Shown: piece by piece, positions 9,506 through 21,680 of the stretch | Layout: each line of letters opens with the position of its first letter | How positions within the stretch are numbered: position 1 is the stretch's first letter | Assembly: GCA_031769625.1 (NCBI GenBank) | Contig: JAUIMM010000115.1 | Coordinates: forward strand, 16,384,501 to 16,448,500 | DNA: 64,000 nt | Reading direction: 5' to 3' | Source of the DNA: Taudactylus pleione | Taxonomy: Eukaryota > Chordata > Amphibia > Anura > Myobatrachidae | The notes under the pieces: generated by a model | The model's input: the letters and a program-made list of their open reading frames with translations, nothing else | Databases searched by the model: none | What the model was told of the DNA's origin: nothing | Position numbers and translations under genes: made by a program

Positions 9506-10796
9506 TGTAGTACCCACCTTTACACTACCCCGGCCAACCCAGCTGACTGCAGCTGTGACCTGAGGTCTTACAGTGCAGAGACGGACCTACTACCCATAGG
9601 AAGGATCGGGCCTCCAGGAATCAACGCCATCGAAAGAGGTTGTTGCTTCTCACAAGTAAACTAAAATTTGCTGAATACTAGGCGTCCTAATAATAATGGG
9701 CTTGTTACAGAAAACAAGCGTTTCCACATGTGTAAAAGGTCTATAAGGGATAATGAATAGGACCCTAAACACCTTTTCCATTTTAAAGGTAAAGTCTGCC
9801 TTAAATGTGTATGCAGCGTCAATAATATAATACCAGTGTGGAACCTTTAGCAAAAGGCGCAAGACATTATAAATTAAGTAAAAACTGCTTTAGAACTAAT
9901 CAGAGTGCTCTCTCATAGATAAATAACACAAGCAGTCATTTCATTTACACAAAATGCTGCTTATTGTAACATACCTCCATATTACATTGTGTTTAGAACC
10001 TAAGACAACTCAGTGGGATGAAAGCCATTCATATAAAATTCACCTTCACTGTACCTCCACTATGAAGACTGTATTATGCAGGTGACATGACTTAGTAAAT
10101 AATGAACAGGCAGGGGAGTGAGCAATATGGAAGTTTGCATAGCGTATTATGCATGTAATCGCTCTGTACATACCCAGAAAGTGGACGCACGGCTATATTC
10201 CCATGCAGAGTTGCATGATTCTGGCACTTAGGCCTGCCAGTACCTGGATAATTGGGACTTTCTAACGTAGGCAGAGTACAGTAAGGAAGCGTTCATGTCA
10301 ATGCAATCAGATTCAGATTGACACACTTACACATATACATCTGAGCAAGCGGTGTTATCTGTGGTTGGTCAAAGGTGGGGGCAAATACCAGATGATGATG
10401 GACACTGCCTGCACTAGTAAAACTGCTTGTGATTGGCTGTTTGAGAATGGATCTCTGCCTATTTAACTAGTATTATAGTGGAACTTGCTCTGCCACATTC
10501 TGCTGGCACTACAGTATCTCATGATGGCAATAACAGAGTAAAAAAAAGACCAAACCAGCTCACACATGCACATCTGCAAAGAAGTAGTTTAACTCTTACT
10601 GCCCTGATCCAGTATTGCGATTGTGGCTTTTTTTTTAAAGGCTACAGCTAAGAAGGCAGATTATTTATTCATTTACTACAGTGGCTAGGGATGTGGGATG
10701 AACATTTATAGAAATATGGCAAGACTCAGTGAACAATAATTTCTTCTTTAATAACTCAAACTACTCTAGCACTCAAGGAAAAGTAGACAATATGGG
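9506..10796. other. No recognisable feature
   Basis: Mixed unique-looking sequence. I see no credible gene, clear repeat ends or RNA gene. Confidence 0.6.
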
Positions 10797-11282
10797 ACCT
10801 GATTCAGAGCCAGTCGCAAACGGCGTTGCAGCTGCGATCCCGTACACAACGGATGTGCAAAAATTTGCAAATGTATCAGCTTCCAGGATTTTACTGAGAC
10901 GCCCACAGTCGGCATCTCCAATCCAGCGCTTGTGCATGAGGATGCAACAATTGGACACACATTGAACGATAATTGAACGTCCGAGTAACCCTATGGTCGC
11001 GCAGAATGGCTGTAGGAAGAAGGACACTAGAACCATTTTTAACTGTGCAGGGGATCGCAGTCACAAGATGTGACATGCCACAAAAATGGTCGTGGCACAT
11101 TTGTTTTTGAGTGGTTAAATCCACCCCCACCCCGTTGCCATCCGGTCTGTCATTTACTTTGCAAAAAAATCCTCACTGCGATCACAAGACCATTGTGGTA
11201 CAGTGTGACATATATGCATGCGCAGTAGCAAAAGATCAGCCATTTGCAAAACCATTGGCATTGCGACCTTCTCTGAATCAGT
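10797..11282. mobile_element. Probable Harbinger-related MITE
   Basis: Left end CTGATTCAGAGCCAGTCGC (10799) and right end, inverted, CTGATTCAGAGAAGGTCGC (about 11262-11282) resemble each other and the ends of copies A and B. Non-coding. The exact outer bases and target duplication are unclear. Confidence 0.6.
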
Positions 11283-11657
11283 CGCAACCCTTTTACAAAA
11301 AATACATTATTTTTGTTATAGCTCCACTATAAAATGGGTTGAAGGTAGGAGCTAGCTATGCCCTCCATGAAGTTAGCCAGACCTCACGGCACAGGCCACA
11401 CATCCTGTGCAAACCACACTGCTAGTTATGCCCCAACATCAATAGTCACACTGCACAGCGCTAGTCACACCCCCGGTAGCAGCACACAATAGGCCCTAAA
11501 TAAATGTTAGCTCCAGGCCCATTTGGACCTTAATCTGGCACTGGCGCTTGCTCTGAATCAGGGCAGCCGCTTTTTTGTTAAAAACCCGGCCTCCTGGCCG
11601 CTCGCTAAGCTGTGGGTGACCACCCACTGCTTTTGCAAGTGGCCAGGTGATGGTCGC

Positions 11658-11979
11658 GATGGTCGCGACCATCGGGCTTGCGACGAGACCCTTGTGGTAG
11701 GGTTTCGTCTGCCACAAGCCACAGTGAGCTTCCGGCTCTAATAGAGCCGAAAGCTCACTACTGACATCACTCGTGATGTCAGTAGGGCCGCCTCAAATGG
11801 CAGGCGTTCCTTCAGGAATGCCTGCCATTTGTCCAGCCAACCCCCCAGCCCGCCTACAAAACGGGGCGAGCTGTCGATCAACATCGACAGCCGCCCCGTT
11901 TGTAGCGAGCCCCGGAGCGAGTGAATTTCTCACTCGCTATGGGGTTTGCGCACGTGTAGTGCACGGGCCGCGCGTGCAC
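11658..11979. repeat. Chain of consecutive stem-loops, locus 1
   Basis: Successive separate inverted repeats: 11658-11673 (GATGGTCGCGACCATC, perfect), 11724-11758 (about 17-bp arms, one mismatch), 11758-11785 (13-bp perfect arms, CTACTGACATCAC), 11794-11831 (17-bp arms), 11856-11903 (about 21-bp arms), 11916-11938 (9-bp arms) and 11959-11979 (7-bp arms). Hairpins follow one another with little or no spacing. The edges look MITE-like (TGCATCAGGCCCTTA near 12032). Confidence 0.85.
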
Positions 11980-12035
11980 AATGCAGAACCATCGACCCGC
12001 TTGCAAGCGCATAGGTCTGCATCAGGCCCTTAGTC

Positions 12036-13915
12036 ATTAAGTCCAGCAGTTACCTATAGTGCAAACATTGGACATCAGGCCCCGTCTGTCACTGGGGAGA
12101 GGTAAAATATTAATATAATGGGGCTGGTCTATTAATTTATTAGTGTAGTGGGAGGGAACCATTTAATGTAATAGGGGAGAGGATTGAGCTATTAAGTGTT
12201 TTATTATTTTGTGGGTTAGTAATTAAATGTAATTGGATGGAGGACTTGGCTAGGCTGTTTATTAGTGTGGTGGGGGTTAATAATTAATGTAATCGAGGGT
12301 GGGAGCTGGGCAGTGGCGTCCCTCCCCTCGGTGTCTCCCAGCGCGGGGAGGGACGCTGTGCGTATGGCGTAGCGTGCGCCGAAGAGAGAGCTTGACATCA
12401 CAGACAGGGGCATGGCCATGCAGGAAGGGGGAGTGGCCTCGCTGCCTGAACCCCTGTGAACCCGAGCTTATTACTGGGGGGTGGGGGGTACATGAGGTGC
12501 GGACTGCTGTGTGCTGTGCCAGCTCCCTCATGGTGTCAGCAGCCGAGTGCTGCACTTAATGTTACAGTGCAGTACATGGCTCCTGTCACTGAGGGGAAGT
12601 ATGCACCTTGGTGTCACCCCTCAGCGGGTGACACCTGGGTGCTTCCCGCACCCTCCTTGTGATGACACTGGAGCTGGGCTATTAATTTATTGATGTGGTG
12701 GGGTAAATCATTTAACAGTGGGTTGGAACTATGCATATAATGATGAGAGATAATTAATATAATAGTGGCATCATGGAAATGTCCATTAATTTAAGGTGGG
12801 GAGCAGGGATATTTATTAAATATAATGCTAATCATGGGCTTTTTGGGATGGAAGGTTTATTTATTTATTGGGGATTGTATATGGGATCAACAGTGATTCT
12901 GTCGATTATGTTGATCCCAGGATGGGATATGTAAAAGTCTGAGCAGGGAGCGCCACATACCGTGATCGCACGCACTGCTGGGCTTCCGAGCTCACTGTCC
13001 CAAGTCCAGACAATGTGCCCAGCGTGTAACTTCCTCTCTGTAACTCTGGCCATCTCTAGAATGTGTGTTATTTATTAATAGCGCTGTGAAGGCATTGCAA
13101 TAGCAAAGTGAATAGCAATGTGAAGGCACTATTTTCCATTTGGGCTATATGACACTTTATACATTATATTGTGTTGGAAACATGTAATATAACTGTGACA
13201 GGGTGCGGGTGGGGCGCTAGTCCCTTATTTTGTCAGGGGCGCTCGGACCCCTAGATACACCTCTGATCGTAAAGTTCCTGAACCATTTAAGCTGACTGTG
13301 AAGTTGGTTGTGAGGAGTCTGAAAACACCTTCCATGGCATAATCCTCAGGCTGAAAGGAAGGGGGACTGGTAGAATGGGCAGCAGATGTAGGTTTGTCTT
13401 TTGTTCTAGCAGATTGATTCCCTTGAGGACCACAAGGTTGTTTGACTGCAAATTTCTCCTTGGCAACAGTGGCTAGGACATGTAAGAGGGAGCAAGCTTC
13501 CCAAAGTGCAGGAGGAATAAGGCTGTCACTATAATGCAGGATACTGTGGTTTTAGCAGTAGGTAGATAAGAAAATATGTGGATACAGAAGTAACTCCCCA
13601 AAACATGAAATTAGGTCACACAGAATAGCAGCTCAATCTAGTGCAGCCAACGATACTGATGATGCAGCAGGAGTGTCCACACAGGTCCATGATCTCAGGG
13701 CTAGTGGCAGTGTGGTCCTGTGTAAGCACTCACAAGCTTTGTCCAGAAGCAGATCAGACGGTCCAGGGGGCTATAGAAGAATGGCCAGCCTAAGAGCAAA
13801 GCCAGGAGGCAGTGGGGAGGCTGGGGTAGCGTTGCCAACTCTGGGTCCCATTTATTAAGGATGCATAACCCCTTTAACAAATGCTAAAGGGCTCATGTCA
13901 TCCTTTCTGTATTCA
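12036..13915. other. Interspersed non-coding DNA
   Basis: Degenerate short motifs such as TTAATGTAAT with TATTAATTTATT, and a GC-rich stretch at 12300-12660 with the look of a dispersed repeat (GGTGTCACCCCTCAGCGGG). No gene, no clean element ends. Confidence 0.5.
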
Positions 13916-14162
13916 ACAAACAGCGGTAATCTAAGATTACTGCTGTTTGTCACAGCATCATTCTCGCCATCTTTATATGGCGAGAATGATGCGGTCCCCA
14001 TTGATGGCAATGGGTACCCGGCGCTGCCTTTCCAGCTTCAGTAAAGCCTTCCAGGCACTGCCGGGTCCCCGCCGGGTGAATGTGTCATGCACATGCGCAG
14101 ACGGACCTTCGCCCATGTGCATTACACAGGAGCCCATCACTGGCAACATTAAGCTGCCAGCA
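13916..14162. repeat. Chain of consecutive stem-loops, locus 2
   Basis: Adjacent inverted repeats at 13916-13950 (ACAAACAGC... arms of about 17 bp), 13955-13992 (16-bp perfect arms, GCATCATTCTCGCCAT), about 13997-14014 (CCCATTG arms), about 14016-14066 (ACCCGGCGCTGCC against ACCCGGCAGTGCC), about 14081-14130 (TGTGTCATGCACATG against TGTGTAATGCACATG) and 14140-14162 (CTGGCA arms). Possible outer ends are GGTCCCATTTATTAAGGATG near 13846 and, inverted, GGGCCCCACTTCTTAAC near 14294. Confidence 0.75.
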
Positions 14163-14360
14163 GCCTAGCTGAGGACCTCACAGAATCTCGCTGGAGGGAT
14201 AAGTATTGATAAATACCAGTGCATTTTTGTTTGTATTACAGTGATACTAAATGAAAAATGCCTCTGGTGTTTACCTTTGTTAAGAAGTGGGGCCCTCTGA
14301 AATGAAAAACAAGCAACTTATAAGTGAAAAACAAGCACAAACCAATCCCCCAAACCCCCC

Positions 14361-14365
<5 letters not shown>

Positions 14366-14391
<26 letters not shown>
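14366..14391. repeat. (GT)n microsatellite
   Basis: Thirteen or so GT units in a row. Confidence 0.97.
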
Positions 14392-14578
14392 ACCAAGGTA
14401 CACACATTGACTACTAATGTATATAAAAAAATACTATGTAATAACAGCTCACGCACAGATATGTAACATGTGCTTACCTTATTATTGGTATCTGGCTACT
14501 CAGTATAATCTCAGGTGCTGCTGCTGGATAGATTGATAGCTTTCTTCTTGTCCTACAAGTCCTGTGGTAGACACTAGG

Positions 14579-14810
14579 GGGGAACTGTCAGGAGCTGGAG
14601 CCAATCAGTGGCTGCTCTACAGTTTGCGGCCACTGATTGGCTGCCGGCTACTGACAGTTCCCACATGGGCTGGTCAGTGAGTCAGGAGCTGGAGCCAATC
14701 AGCGGCCGCTCTACAGTTAGTGGCCGCTGATTGGCTGGCGGCTTCTGACAGTTCACACTGATTAGTCAGGAGCCAGGTAGCGGTGTATGTGGTCACACAC
14801 ATACACTGCT
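14579..14810. repeat. Chain of consecutive stem-loops, locus 3
   Basis: Two related hairpins in tandem, 14579-14662 and about 14670-14758, each containing GAGCCAATCAG and its inverse plus outer GTCAG/CTGAC arms, so one hairpin seems to be a duplicate of the other. A third hairpin follows at 14779-14810 (AGCGGTGTATGTG against AGCAGTGTATGTG). Confidence 0.8.
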
Positions 14811-15425
14811 AATGTAAGCATATGGATCAGGTTCCGTTGTTTTATTTTGCCAAGACCCCTGGATGCTACAGGGACCAGCGCGAGGGATGGAGGTGAGTAT
14901 AAGATCTTTATCCCAGGTACTCCAAACGGATTCTACGGGGACAAGGGAACAGACCAGCTAGCAACAGGTAAGTATGTGTGAATGAGTTAGGTAGGTGTGT
15001 AATAAAGTTTAACTCTAGAGGGTGTGTGTGTACTGTGTTTTTTAACTATTTATTTTACAGTGGAGGTACGGGTGCCGAGTGCCTGCTGGCACTGTAGTTC
15101 CACAAGTTCAAAAGGGCAGGTATGCTGGCACCTGTAGTACCACTGTAAATTACAATAGTTTTCAACTATTTACCACATTATTACTCCCATACCCACAACC
15201 CAGGGATGCGGGGAAGAGCCCCGGGCTTAAGCCCAAGCCTGGGGTTTTGGGTGAGGGCCACGCCCCTTGCTATGAGAACACACCCACTTTTCCAGGGACT
15301 TGCGCACCTTCGGCGTGCCCAAAACACCACACACCCCACACCTCCCCTATCATGGTGCCCCCCTGTCAGTTTGTTCTGGATCCGCCCCTAGATGTACTGT
15401 AGGTAAGTGTTTTTTTTCTTTAAGT

Positions 15426-15583
15426 GATCAGCTTGTGGTCTATGTAGACCACAGAGCTGATTACAGGGGCCGGCTCTTGGCTCTGCTCTGCCTGTCAGAA
15501 CAGAGCAGGAGTCAGGGACCTGGGGAAATCCCTAATAATGCCATCTGAAGGTGGCGTTATTATCACAGGGCTTCCCCCAGTAT

Positions 15584-15625
<42 letters not shown>

Positions 15626-15827
15626 TATATATTTTTTGTAAGCCTGGGCAGATCACATTTCCCATTACAAGTTTGGGAAATGTGATCTGTTTACTAAAAA
15701 TATGTGAATTGAAAGGATTGGGGTAGTTTTTCATGAAAACTACTCCAGTTGCCCTTTAATAAATTTATGTGATACTAAAATAATGTGAAAAGGGTGTGAA
15801 AACACCCATTATTACATTATTTTAGTA
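15426..15827. repeat. Chain of consecutive stem-loops, locus 4, with a (TA)n tract
   Basis: Hairpins at 15426-15462 (ATCAGCT..TGGTCTA arms), 15483-15509 (CTGCTCTG arms), 15534-15563 (AATAATGCCA arms), 15649-15689 (CAGATCACATTTCCC, 15-bp arms), 15723-15743 (GTAGTTTT arms) and 15773-15827 (TACTAAAATAATGT outer arms enclosing a GGGTGT/ACACCC hairpin). A (TA)n run at about 15590-15621 interrupts the chain. Confidence 0.8.
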
Positions 15828-17379
15828 ATAATAATGTTTTTTTCTTGGTTCCTTAGGCACCAAATCTTACAGCGTTCTAAATAAGGGAACCCACAGAAAT
15901 TCAGAAAATGGAATGGCCGACAAAATGGGAAATCAAGTTTGGTAGCCGTATAGCACAAAGAATGTAGAGGTAGAAATAGCCTCAAGAAGGCAGGAATCCT
16001 GTTACCTGATATGCATAATCCTAAAACTTCTAAAAATCTTGATTTATTATTTAGGTATTCCCATTAGATTGCAGATGGAAAGTCATAGAAAAATTGGGCT
16101 TAGAATTTATTTTCTTCCGGAATGCCCTCCAGAAACTGGATCAAATTGGGATGCAGTGATACAGTTGTTATGAATCAGACTTGCACAATATTACTTTAAA
16201 AAAGTCAGATCCTCAGATTTCACTAATAACAACCACATATCCCATAAAGCTACATATGCTTACTGGTACGTACAGCCGCCAGGATATCCGCATGGACTGT
16301 ATTAATTTATCCAAGTTTATGTAATTTAAATGGAAACTAACGGAAACTTCACTTTAAAATAACTGCTACATAACCCAAGGTAACAATCAGAATGAATGGT
16401 AACAATATAAACAATTACAGTGGAGAAGAGAGAATCACTCACAATAATTGGATGAATACACTGAAACTGTATGCGATAATATTAATCTTTTCAGTCAGGG
16501 TTCTGTCCTTTTTTTTAGCTACCCCATTTTATTTTGGTGCTTATGTCTTTTAATGCTCCGTGCTGTGTTATTTTAAAAAGTTTTCTATTTTAATTCCTTT
16601 GGATAAACCTCCATTGTCACTTTGAAAAGTGAGTACATTTCGCTGATACTTGTCTTTGTTACATGGGGAGGTGCACGCAGTTCAAGTGCGAAAATATACA
16701 AATGTCAGCTTGAGCATTCCACTTGTGTACTTCCTTGCAACGAGCTGAGCTAACCCAGCAACACTCACTTTGCATATGTGAGTAATGCTCACCTGTGCTG
16801 GTGGATACGATCTCTCCTCCAGCAACGCACCATTGGTCACAAATATCGACACCTGAAGCAGTCCGTGCCTGGTGCACAACCTCACCATGTAATTTTCTCT
16901 AAATATGTCCACTATAACTGAGGTGCTGTAAAAGAGAACATAGCCACATGCCAAAACACCATCCATGACACTTCAATAGCATGACCATGCCACCTCCTCT
17001 TTTTGTGATCACCTCCAAGTCTCCACCAAGAAACGCCCATGGACCGCAGACATCGTCTAAAGTCATATCTATGTCGTACGTAAATGCATATGCATTTGCA
17101 TGCATTGGTTTGTGTGTGCACAGTAAAGGTTTTATAGACATTTGCACATCCCCAGTAGCAAAACATAACTCAACTGCGCAAACATCGGTACTGCGTGCCA
17201 CAGGCCCATAGTCCTGTAATTTGTCAATACTTCATTAGATAAGTGACTGTTAATCCTCAGTAGTTATTAGTACATATACTTTATATCGCTTTCCTCAAGT
17301 GGTCTGTAGACTCTGAGATCAAGTGGTCTTGAAGCTCTGCTCTTAGAATTTGTTGTTCTTGTGTTTTAAGCTTTTGCGC
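15828..17379. other. No recognisable feature
   Basis: AT-rich sequence with only short shadow frames. I see no gene or clear element. Confidence 0.6.
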
Positions 17380-17460
17380 CTGAGGTTCCCAAACATGGTC
17401 CTCAAGGCTCCCCAACAGTTCAGGTATTAGAGATATCCATGGGTGAGCACAGGTGACTTA
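17380..17460. mobile_element. hAT-type MITE end, left-facing
   Basis: CTGAGGTTCCCAAACATGG, then TCCTCAAGGCTCCCCAACAG and CATGGGTGAGCACAGGTGAC. The inverse of the same sequence lies at 28386-28472. The two could be the ends of one element split by later insertions. Confidence 0.6.
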
Positions 17461-17932
17461 GTTAGTACCTCAAACAAAACTAATTTAATTATATATATAC
17501 CAACCATATCACATCTTACTCGAGCATATTATTTCATGTATCATTGTTGGCGTTGCTCCCAAAGCCCAAACCGTACCATAAGACACCAAAAAAGAAAGGG
17601 ACAAGGGCTTGTTGCTGGGGCACTCTTTGACAAAGATTCTCATCAAATCCTTAAAATATAACTTTTATTATGTATTGTTAAAACTGGGGGACACCCACAC
17701 TACACCTAAGCATCAGATAAACATCAATATAATAAGTAAAATAGAATTAAATAATTGTTTTCAGGTGTTGAATTCAACACCCATAAGGGGTATGGCGAAA
17801 ATATTAGTATACCTGGTACTGTTATATGATGGTATTATGCTAATACTCTTAATCAGCAACTGCATAGAGACAAATTCTACAAATGCTCTGCTGTGTACCG
17901 CTCTGTCCCAAAATTTCTCCTGCATATCTTAA

Positions 17933-18047
17933 CCTATGATACCTGGTATTCCCCGATGGTCTCCCATCCAGGTACTAAAAAAGCACAATATTGCATAGTT
18001 TCCAAGATCAGACGAAATTGGACGTATCCAGTATGGTATGGCTGTAG
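17933..18047 (-). pseudogene. 5S rRNA-derived sequence, unit 1
   Basis: The complement of GGTCTCCCATCC and of AGATCAGACGA gives the 5S rRNA internal-promoter regions (box C GGATGGGAGACC; A-box side TCGTCTGATCT), in the right order and spacing over about 115 bp. This copy is the more degenerate: TCGTCTGATCT has become TTCGTCTGATCT and the middle has several changes. It is unlikely to be expressed. Confidence 0.88.
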
Positions 18048-18238
18048 ATATAGTTGCCTAGGGGAATTGAAAATACCCAGGTACACAGACAAAGCAATCT
18101 AATGTGCAAAACACTGAAAAATGTAAAAAAATGGTACAATATTACGCTAATACTTTTAATCAATAACTGTATAGAACAAATTATACATATGCTGAGCTGT
18201 GTACCATTCTGTCCTAAAAGTTCTCCTATGTATCATCA

Positions 18239-18354
18239 CCTACAGTACCTAGTATTCCCCGGTGGTCTCCCATCCGAGTACTGACCAGGCACAATGCTGC
18301 ATCGCTTCCAAGATCAGACGAGATTGGGCGTAACCAGTATGGTATGGCTGTAGC
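18239..18354 (-). pseudogene. 5S rRNA-derived sequence, unit 2
   Basis: Reads as 5S rRNA on the minus strand with box C (GGATGGGAGACC) and TCTCGTCTGATCT intact, but with many substitutions elsewhere from the usual vertebrate sequence (by eye about 80 percent alike). It lies exactly 306 bp from unit 1, and the spacers also match (AGGTACACAGACAAAGCAAT beside both), so this is a tandem 5S-rDNA-like repeat, not two independent retro-insertions. Confidence 0.9.
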
Positions 18355-19467
18355 TATAGTACTGATTTAAGGAAATGTAAATGCCCAGGTACACAGACAA
18401 AGCAATAGCAATTGTAGGAGTATCTCGTACGAGGAGTCCACTTTATTAAGTAAAAAACACAGTTCAAAGAAAGTAATACATCAGTGTACTTTAATTGCTC
18501 ATCACAATTATTGTTAGTCCATGAGAATCTGATTCATACTTAGCGGTATATTGCACATCAAGAGTTATACAAAAATGTTCCAATATGTTACAGTGTTATG
18601 ATGTACAAAGCACTGATAAAGTAACATGAATAGAACAATTTATCTATGCAATTTTCACAGTTAAGTCCATGTATGAAGTTGGTAACACAGTAGGACTTTG
18701 CAAATCAACTATAGCATAATACACTTTAGGTGAGTTTAATATATACACATATCATTGTGTTCATTCCATATATACTGTAGGTAGATCTCTCCAATCCAAG
18801 ATTCTATTATCTCTATACCCATTAATCTCAAGAATAGTGTCTTTTAATTATCTGTCATGCATAGCATACATGAAGTATTTTTCTATACTGTTGATCCTTT
18901 TTAGCTTGGACTGTCTCTGCAAATGTCTGTCAACCTGCAAATTATTTCTCATCGACATAAGTATAATACCAATATAGAGATTAGGTACAAGGGTAGAGTG
19001 CATTCAACTAATGGTATGCATCTGGTTTTCAAATTATAGCTCAAAAGAAAATTATATAAATAAATAAACATAACATCAATAATTCCAAATGTTATATATA
19101 CAGAAGTCCCAGAGCATAATAACCATTCAGTTAAAATTATATGGAGAATTCTACCAAAGATGGAGAGTTTCCCTGATCATGTCAGAGTAGAGAAGTATGT
19201 TAACCAATCACACCAGAGAAAGGTTTTTCATGTTCCTGAAAAAAGACATCCTCTACTATATACAGAACATTGCAGCATCACAATTGATCAGACACAGTGG
19301 CCTGTCAGCCTGTGTGATCGTACATACTATACCAGGGTTACTTAGGTAAGGGTCCGGTCTGTGCACTGGCCGAACCTCCAAGGTACAGGACGCGCATTTC
19401 GCCGTTAGCATGGTGGCTGTTCACCTCTCCATTGCCGCATGTCACATGGACTGTGCTTTTAAGCCTA
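18355..19467. other. No recognisable gene
   Basis: AT-rich DNA following the 5S-like units; no gene or clear repeat ends seen. Confidence 0.55.
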
Positions 19468-19656
19468 AAGGCTCCCATACATCAGAGATTGACTGCAGCA
19501 ATCGTGCAATTTGCAATCGATTGTGTATAAAAATCTTTCCCTTTTTCAATCGATTGTGGCAATTCTGCAATCGATTGAAAAAGGGAAAGATTTTTATACT
19601 CAATCGATTGCAAATTGTACGATTGCTGCAATCAATCTCTGATATATGGGGGCCTT
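19468..19656. mobile_element. Foldback MITE, about 90-bp arms
   Basis: Almost the whole element is one inverted repeat: arms from AAGGCTCCCATACATCAGAG to the centre near 19564 and back to CTCTGATATATGGGGGCCTT. Arms share CAATCGATTG and AAAGATTTTTATA. No coding capacity; the frames on both strands are the same palindrome read twice. Confidence 0.88.
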
Positions 19657-19880
19657 GAGTTCTGTAATCATGTTGCGTCAGTAAGTGGGCATATCCTCTG
19701 TAAGCGGGGTGTGTCAAGATTGACATGCCGCGCTGGTCAATAAACTATCCTGGAGTATTGTCCCACCCTGTGGCCAATCAGCAGGGTCCATTATTATTTA
19801 TTTATATGTCCATTAGCCATTATCGTCTGGATTATAAGTAAGTACCATGAATCATCCAGAGTGCCTGATTGTCATCACTA

Positions 19881-20950
19881 AGGGTTCCTTCTGAATAGCA
19901 CCAAGTTATATAAAGGAAATGACATGGAACCCAGGATTACACAGTGTCACTAACCATTATGTGGGAGAAACTTTTAGGGAAATCCTTAAGACCTGGCTTG
20001 TTTTTTAATTTACAAAATATTTGTGTTGTAGTATACAGATCTGGGGGAAATAACATAGAACCACAGAATGCATCATTTCCCTCAGAGTCACGATATAAAT
20101 ATCCATGATGTGGGAAAGTTCTTGAGACCTGACTTGTAATTGGATAGATAAGGTAATTATATATTAGTCTAAATACCTAATGGGTATATAGATCATCATA
20201 TCAGGGTTCCTTCTGAATAGCACCAAATTATATAAAGGAAATGACATGGAACCCAGGATTACACAATGGGCCCGATTCAGACCTGCTCGCTAGGATGCGT
20301 TCGCACGCAGCCAGTCGATGTCTGCTATCTGCGCATGTGTACGCAACTCAGTGTGCATGCGCAAACCAGTCCGAGAGATCGGGAAGCGTTCGCTCACTGC
20401 GCATAGACTGTCCAGCTGAGTGAGTGACAGGAGAAGCAGTTTGTGGGTGGTGACAGGGGTTGGTCTTTGAAAATGGGGGAGTGGAGGTGCGAACGCAGGT
20501 GTGCCTGAGCATCTCAACGCCATTTCAGAGGTGTGCATAATTAAGACGCAGCGTCATAGTACACGTCACCTGGCTGGATTTTACACTGAAGTGCTCGCAG
20601 TGCTTGCGGTGGGGTATGGTCAACCACAAGTGCTGCGTTCTCTTCCGATGGTACCAATGGTTGCATACACTTCCTGGAAATGATGTTAGAGCCCAATGTC
20701 ACTAACCATTATGTGGGAGAAACTTTTAGGGAAATCCTTAAGACCCGGCTTGTTTTTTAATTTACAAATATTTGTGTTGAAGTATACACATCTGGGGCAA
20801 ATAACATAGAACCACAGAATGCGTCATTTCCCTCAGAGTCACGAAATAAATATCCATGATGTGGGAAACTTCTTGAGACCTGGCTTGTAATTGGATATGT
20901 AAGGTAATTATATATTAGTCTATATTTCTAATGGGGATATAAATCATCAT
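19881..20950. repeat. 332-bp tandem duplication, second unit interrupted
   Basis: AGGGTTCCTTCTGAATAGCACC starts at 19881 and again at 20213; both units run through CATTATGTGGGAGAAAC and TTGTAATTGGATA. The second unit is split by the MITE at 20268-20694, so unit 1 shows the uninterrupted form. Confidence 0.9.
20268..20694. mobile_element. MITE inserted in the tandem duplication, 3-bp target duplication
   Basis: AAT flanks both ends (20265-20267 and 20695-20697). The left end is GGGCCCGATTCAGACC and the right end, inverted, is GGGCTCTAACATC, so the inverted repeat is very short. The interior (TTTGTGGGTGGTGACAGGGG, GAACGCAGGTGTGCCTGA) matches 63752-64000, which shows a family. The 3-bp target and ATTCAGA end fit Harbinger derivation. 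Confidence 0.8.
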
Positions 20951-21680
20951 ATATTATTGAAGGTAAGGTCAGTGCAGATTAATATAACCTCATCACTAAT
21001 AACATAGGCCCTGATTCAGACCCACTCGCAAGTGGGCGTACGCACGTTCGGCGTACGTAAAAAAATATTTAAATTCAAGCACTCGCTCGTATTTTCGTAC
21101 GCAGCAAAAAATCCGCCCCAAACTCAGGCGACCCCTCCTCTAACTAACGAGCGTGCCAAATAGCGAGCGTACATCCCCGAAATGGCTTGAAGGGAACGCA
21201 CGCACAAGTACAAACCGGAAGTGGGACTGTCAGATTCCGATTACCTGCTCGTTTTTTCTGCCTACCTCCCTCAATCGTATCATGGCAATCAATGTATCAC
21301 TTAGCTTAATTGTTTTTTTTTTTTCAACACAATGCAATAAACTTTAATCTTGTCCGTATTTGTATTTGCTCGCAGAATACGTACGGCTGAAACCTTCGCT
21401 TTTATTGTTCAAAAGACATGTTAGCCCCAATTAAACAATTGTTCTATTTGTTTGTCTCCCCACAATTTTTCTGTGGTTCATTTCTTTATTTAAATTTGCT
21501 TACGCATGTCACTGCATCAAGCCTATCATAACTCTCAAGAGATTTGTGGCCCTGTCGAACACATGACTCATACACTAACCAATAGAATTTGTCCTGTTAA
21601 TTTCCCAAATACATTAGCCAATCAAATTTTTTTGGGGTGCTTTATTAAAATTATTTTGCCAAAAAAACACCATTGCCATC

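Noticed and set aside
18239..18354. Functional 5S rRNA gene
   Set aside because: Too many substitutions outside the internal promoter and a degenerate neighbour; likely a relic.
19410..19726. Similar peptides on both strands near 19.5 kb
   Set aside because: A palindromic MITE gives the same peptide from both strands; not coding.
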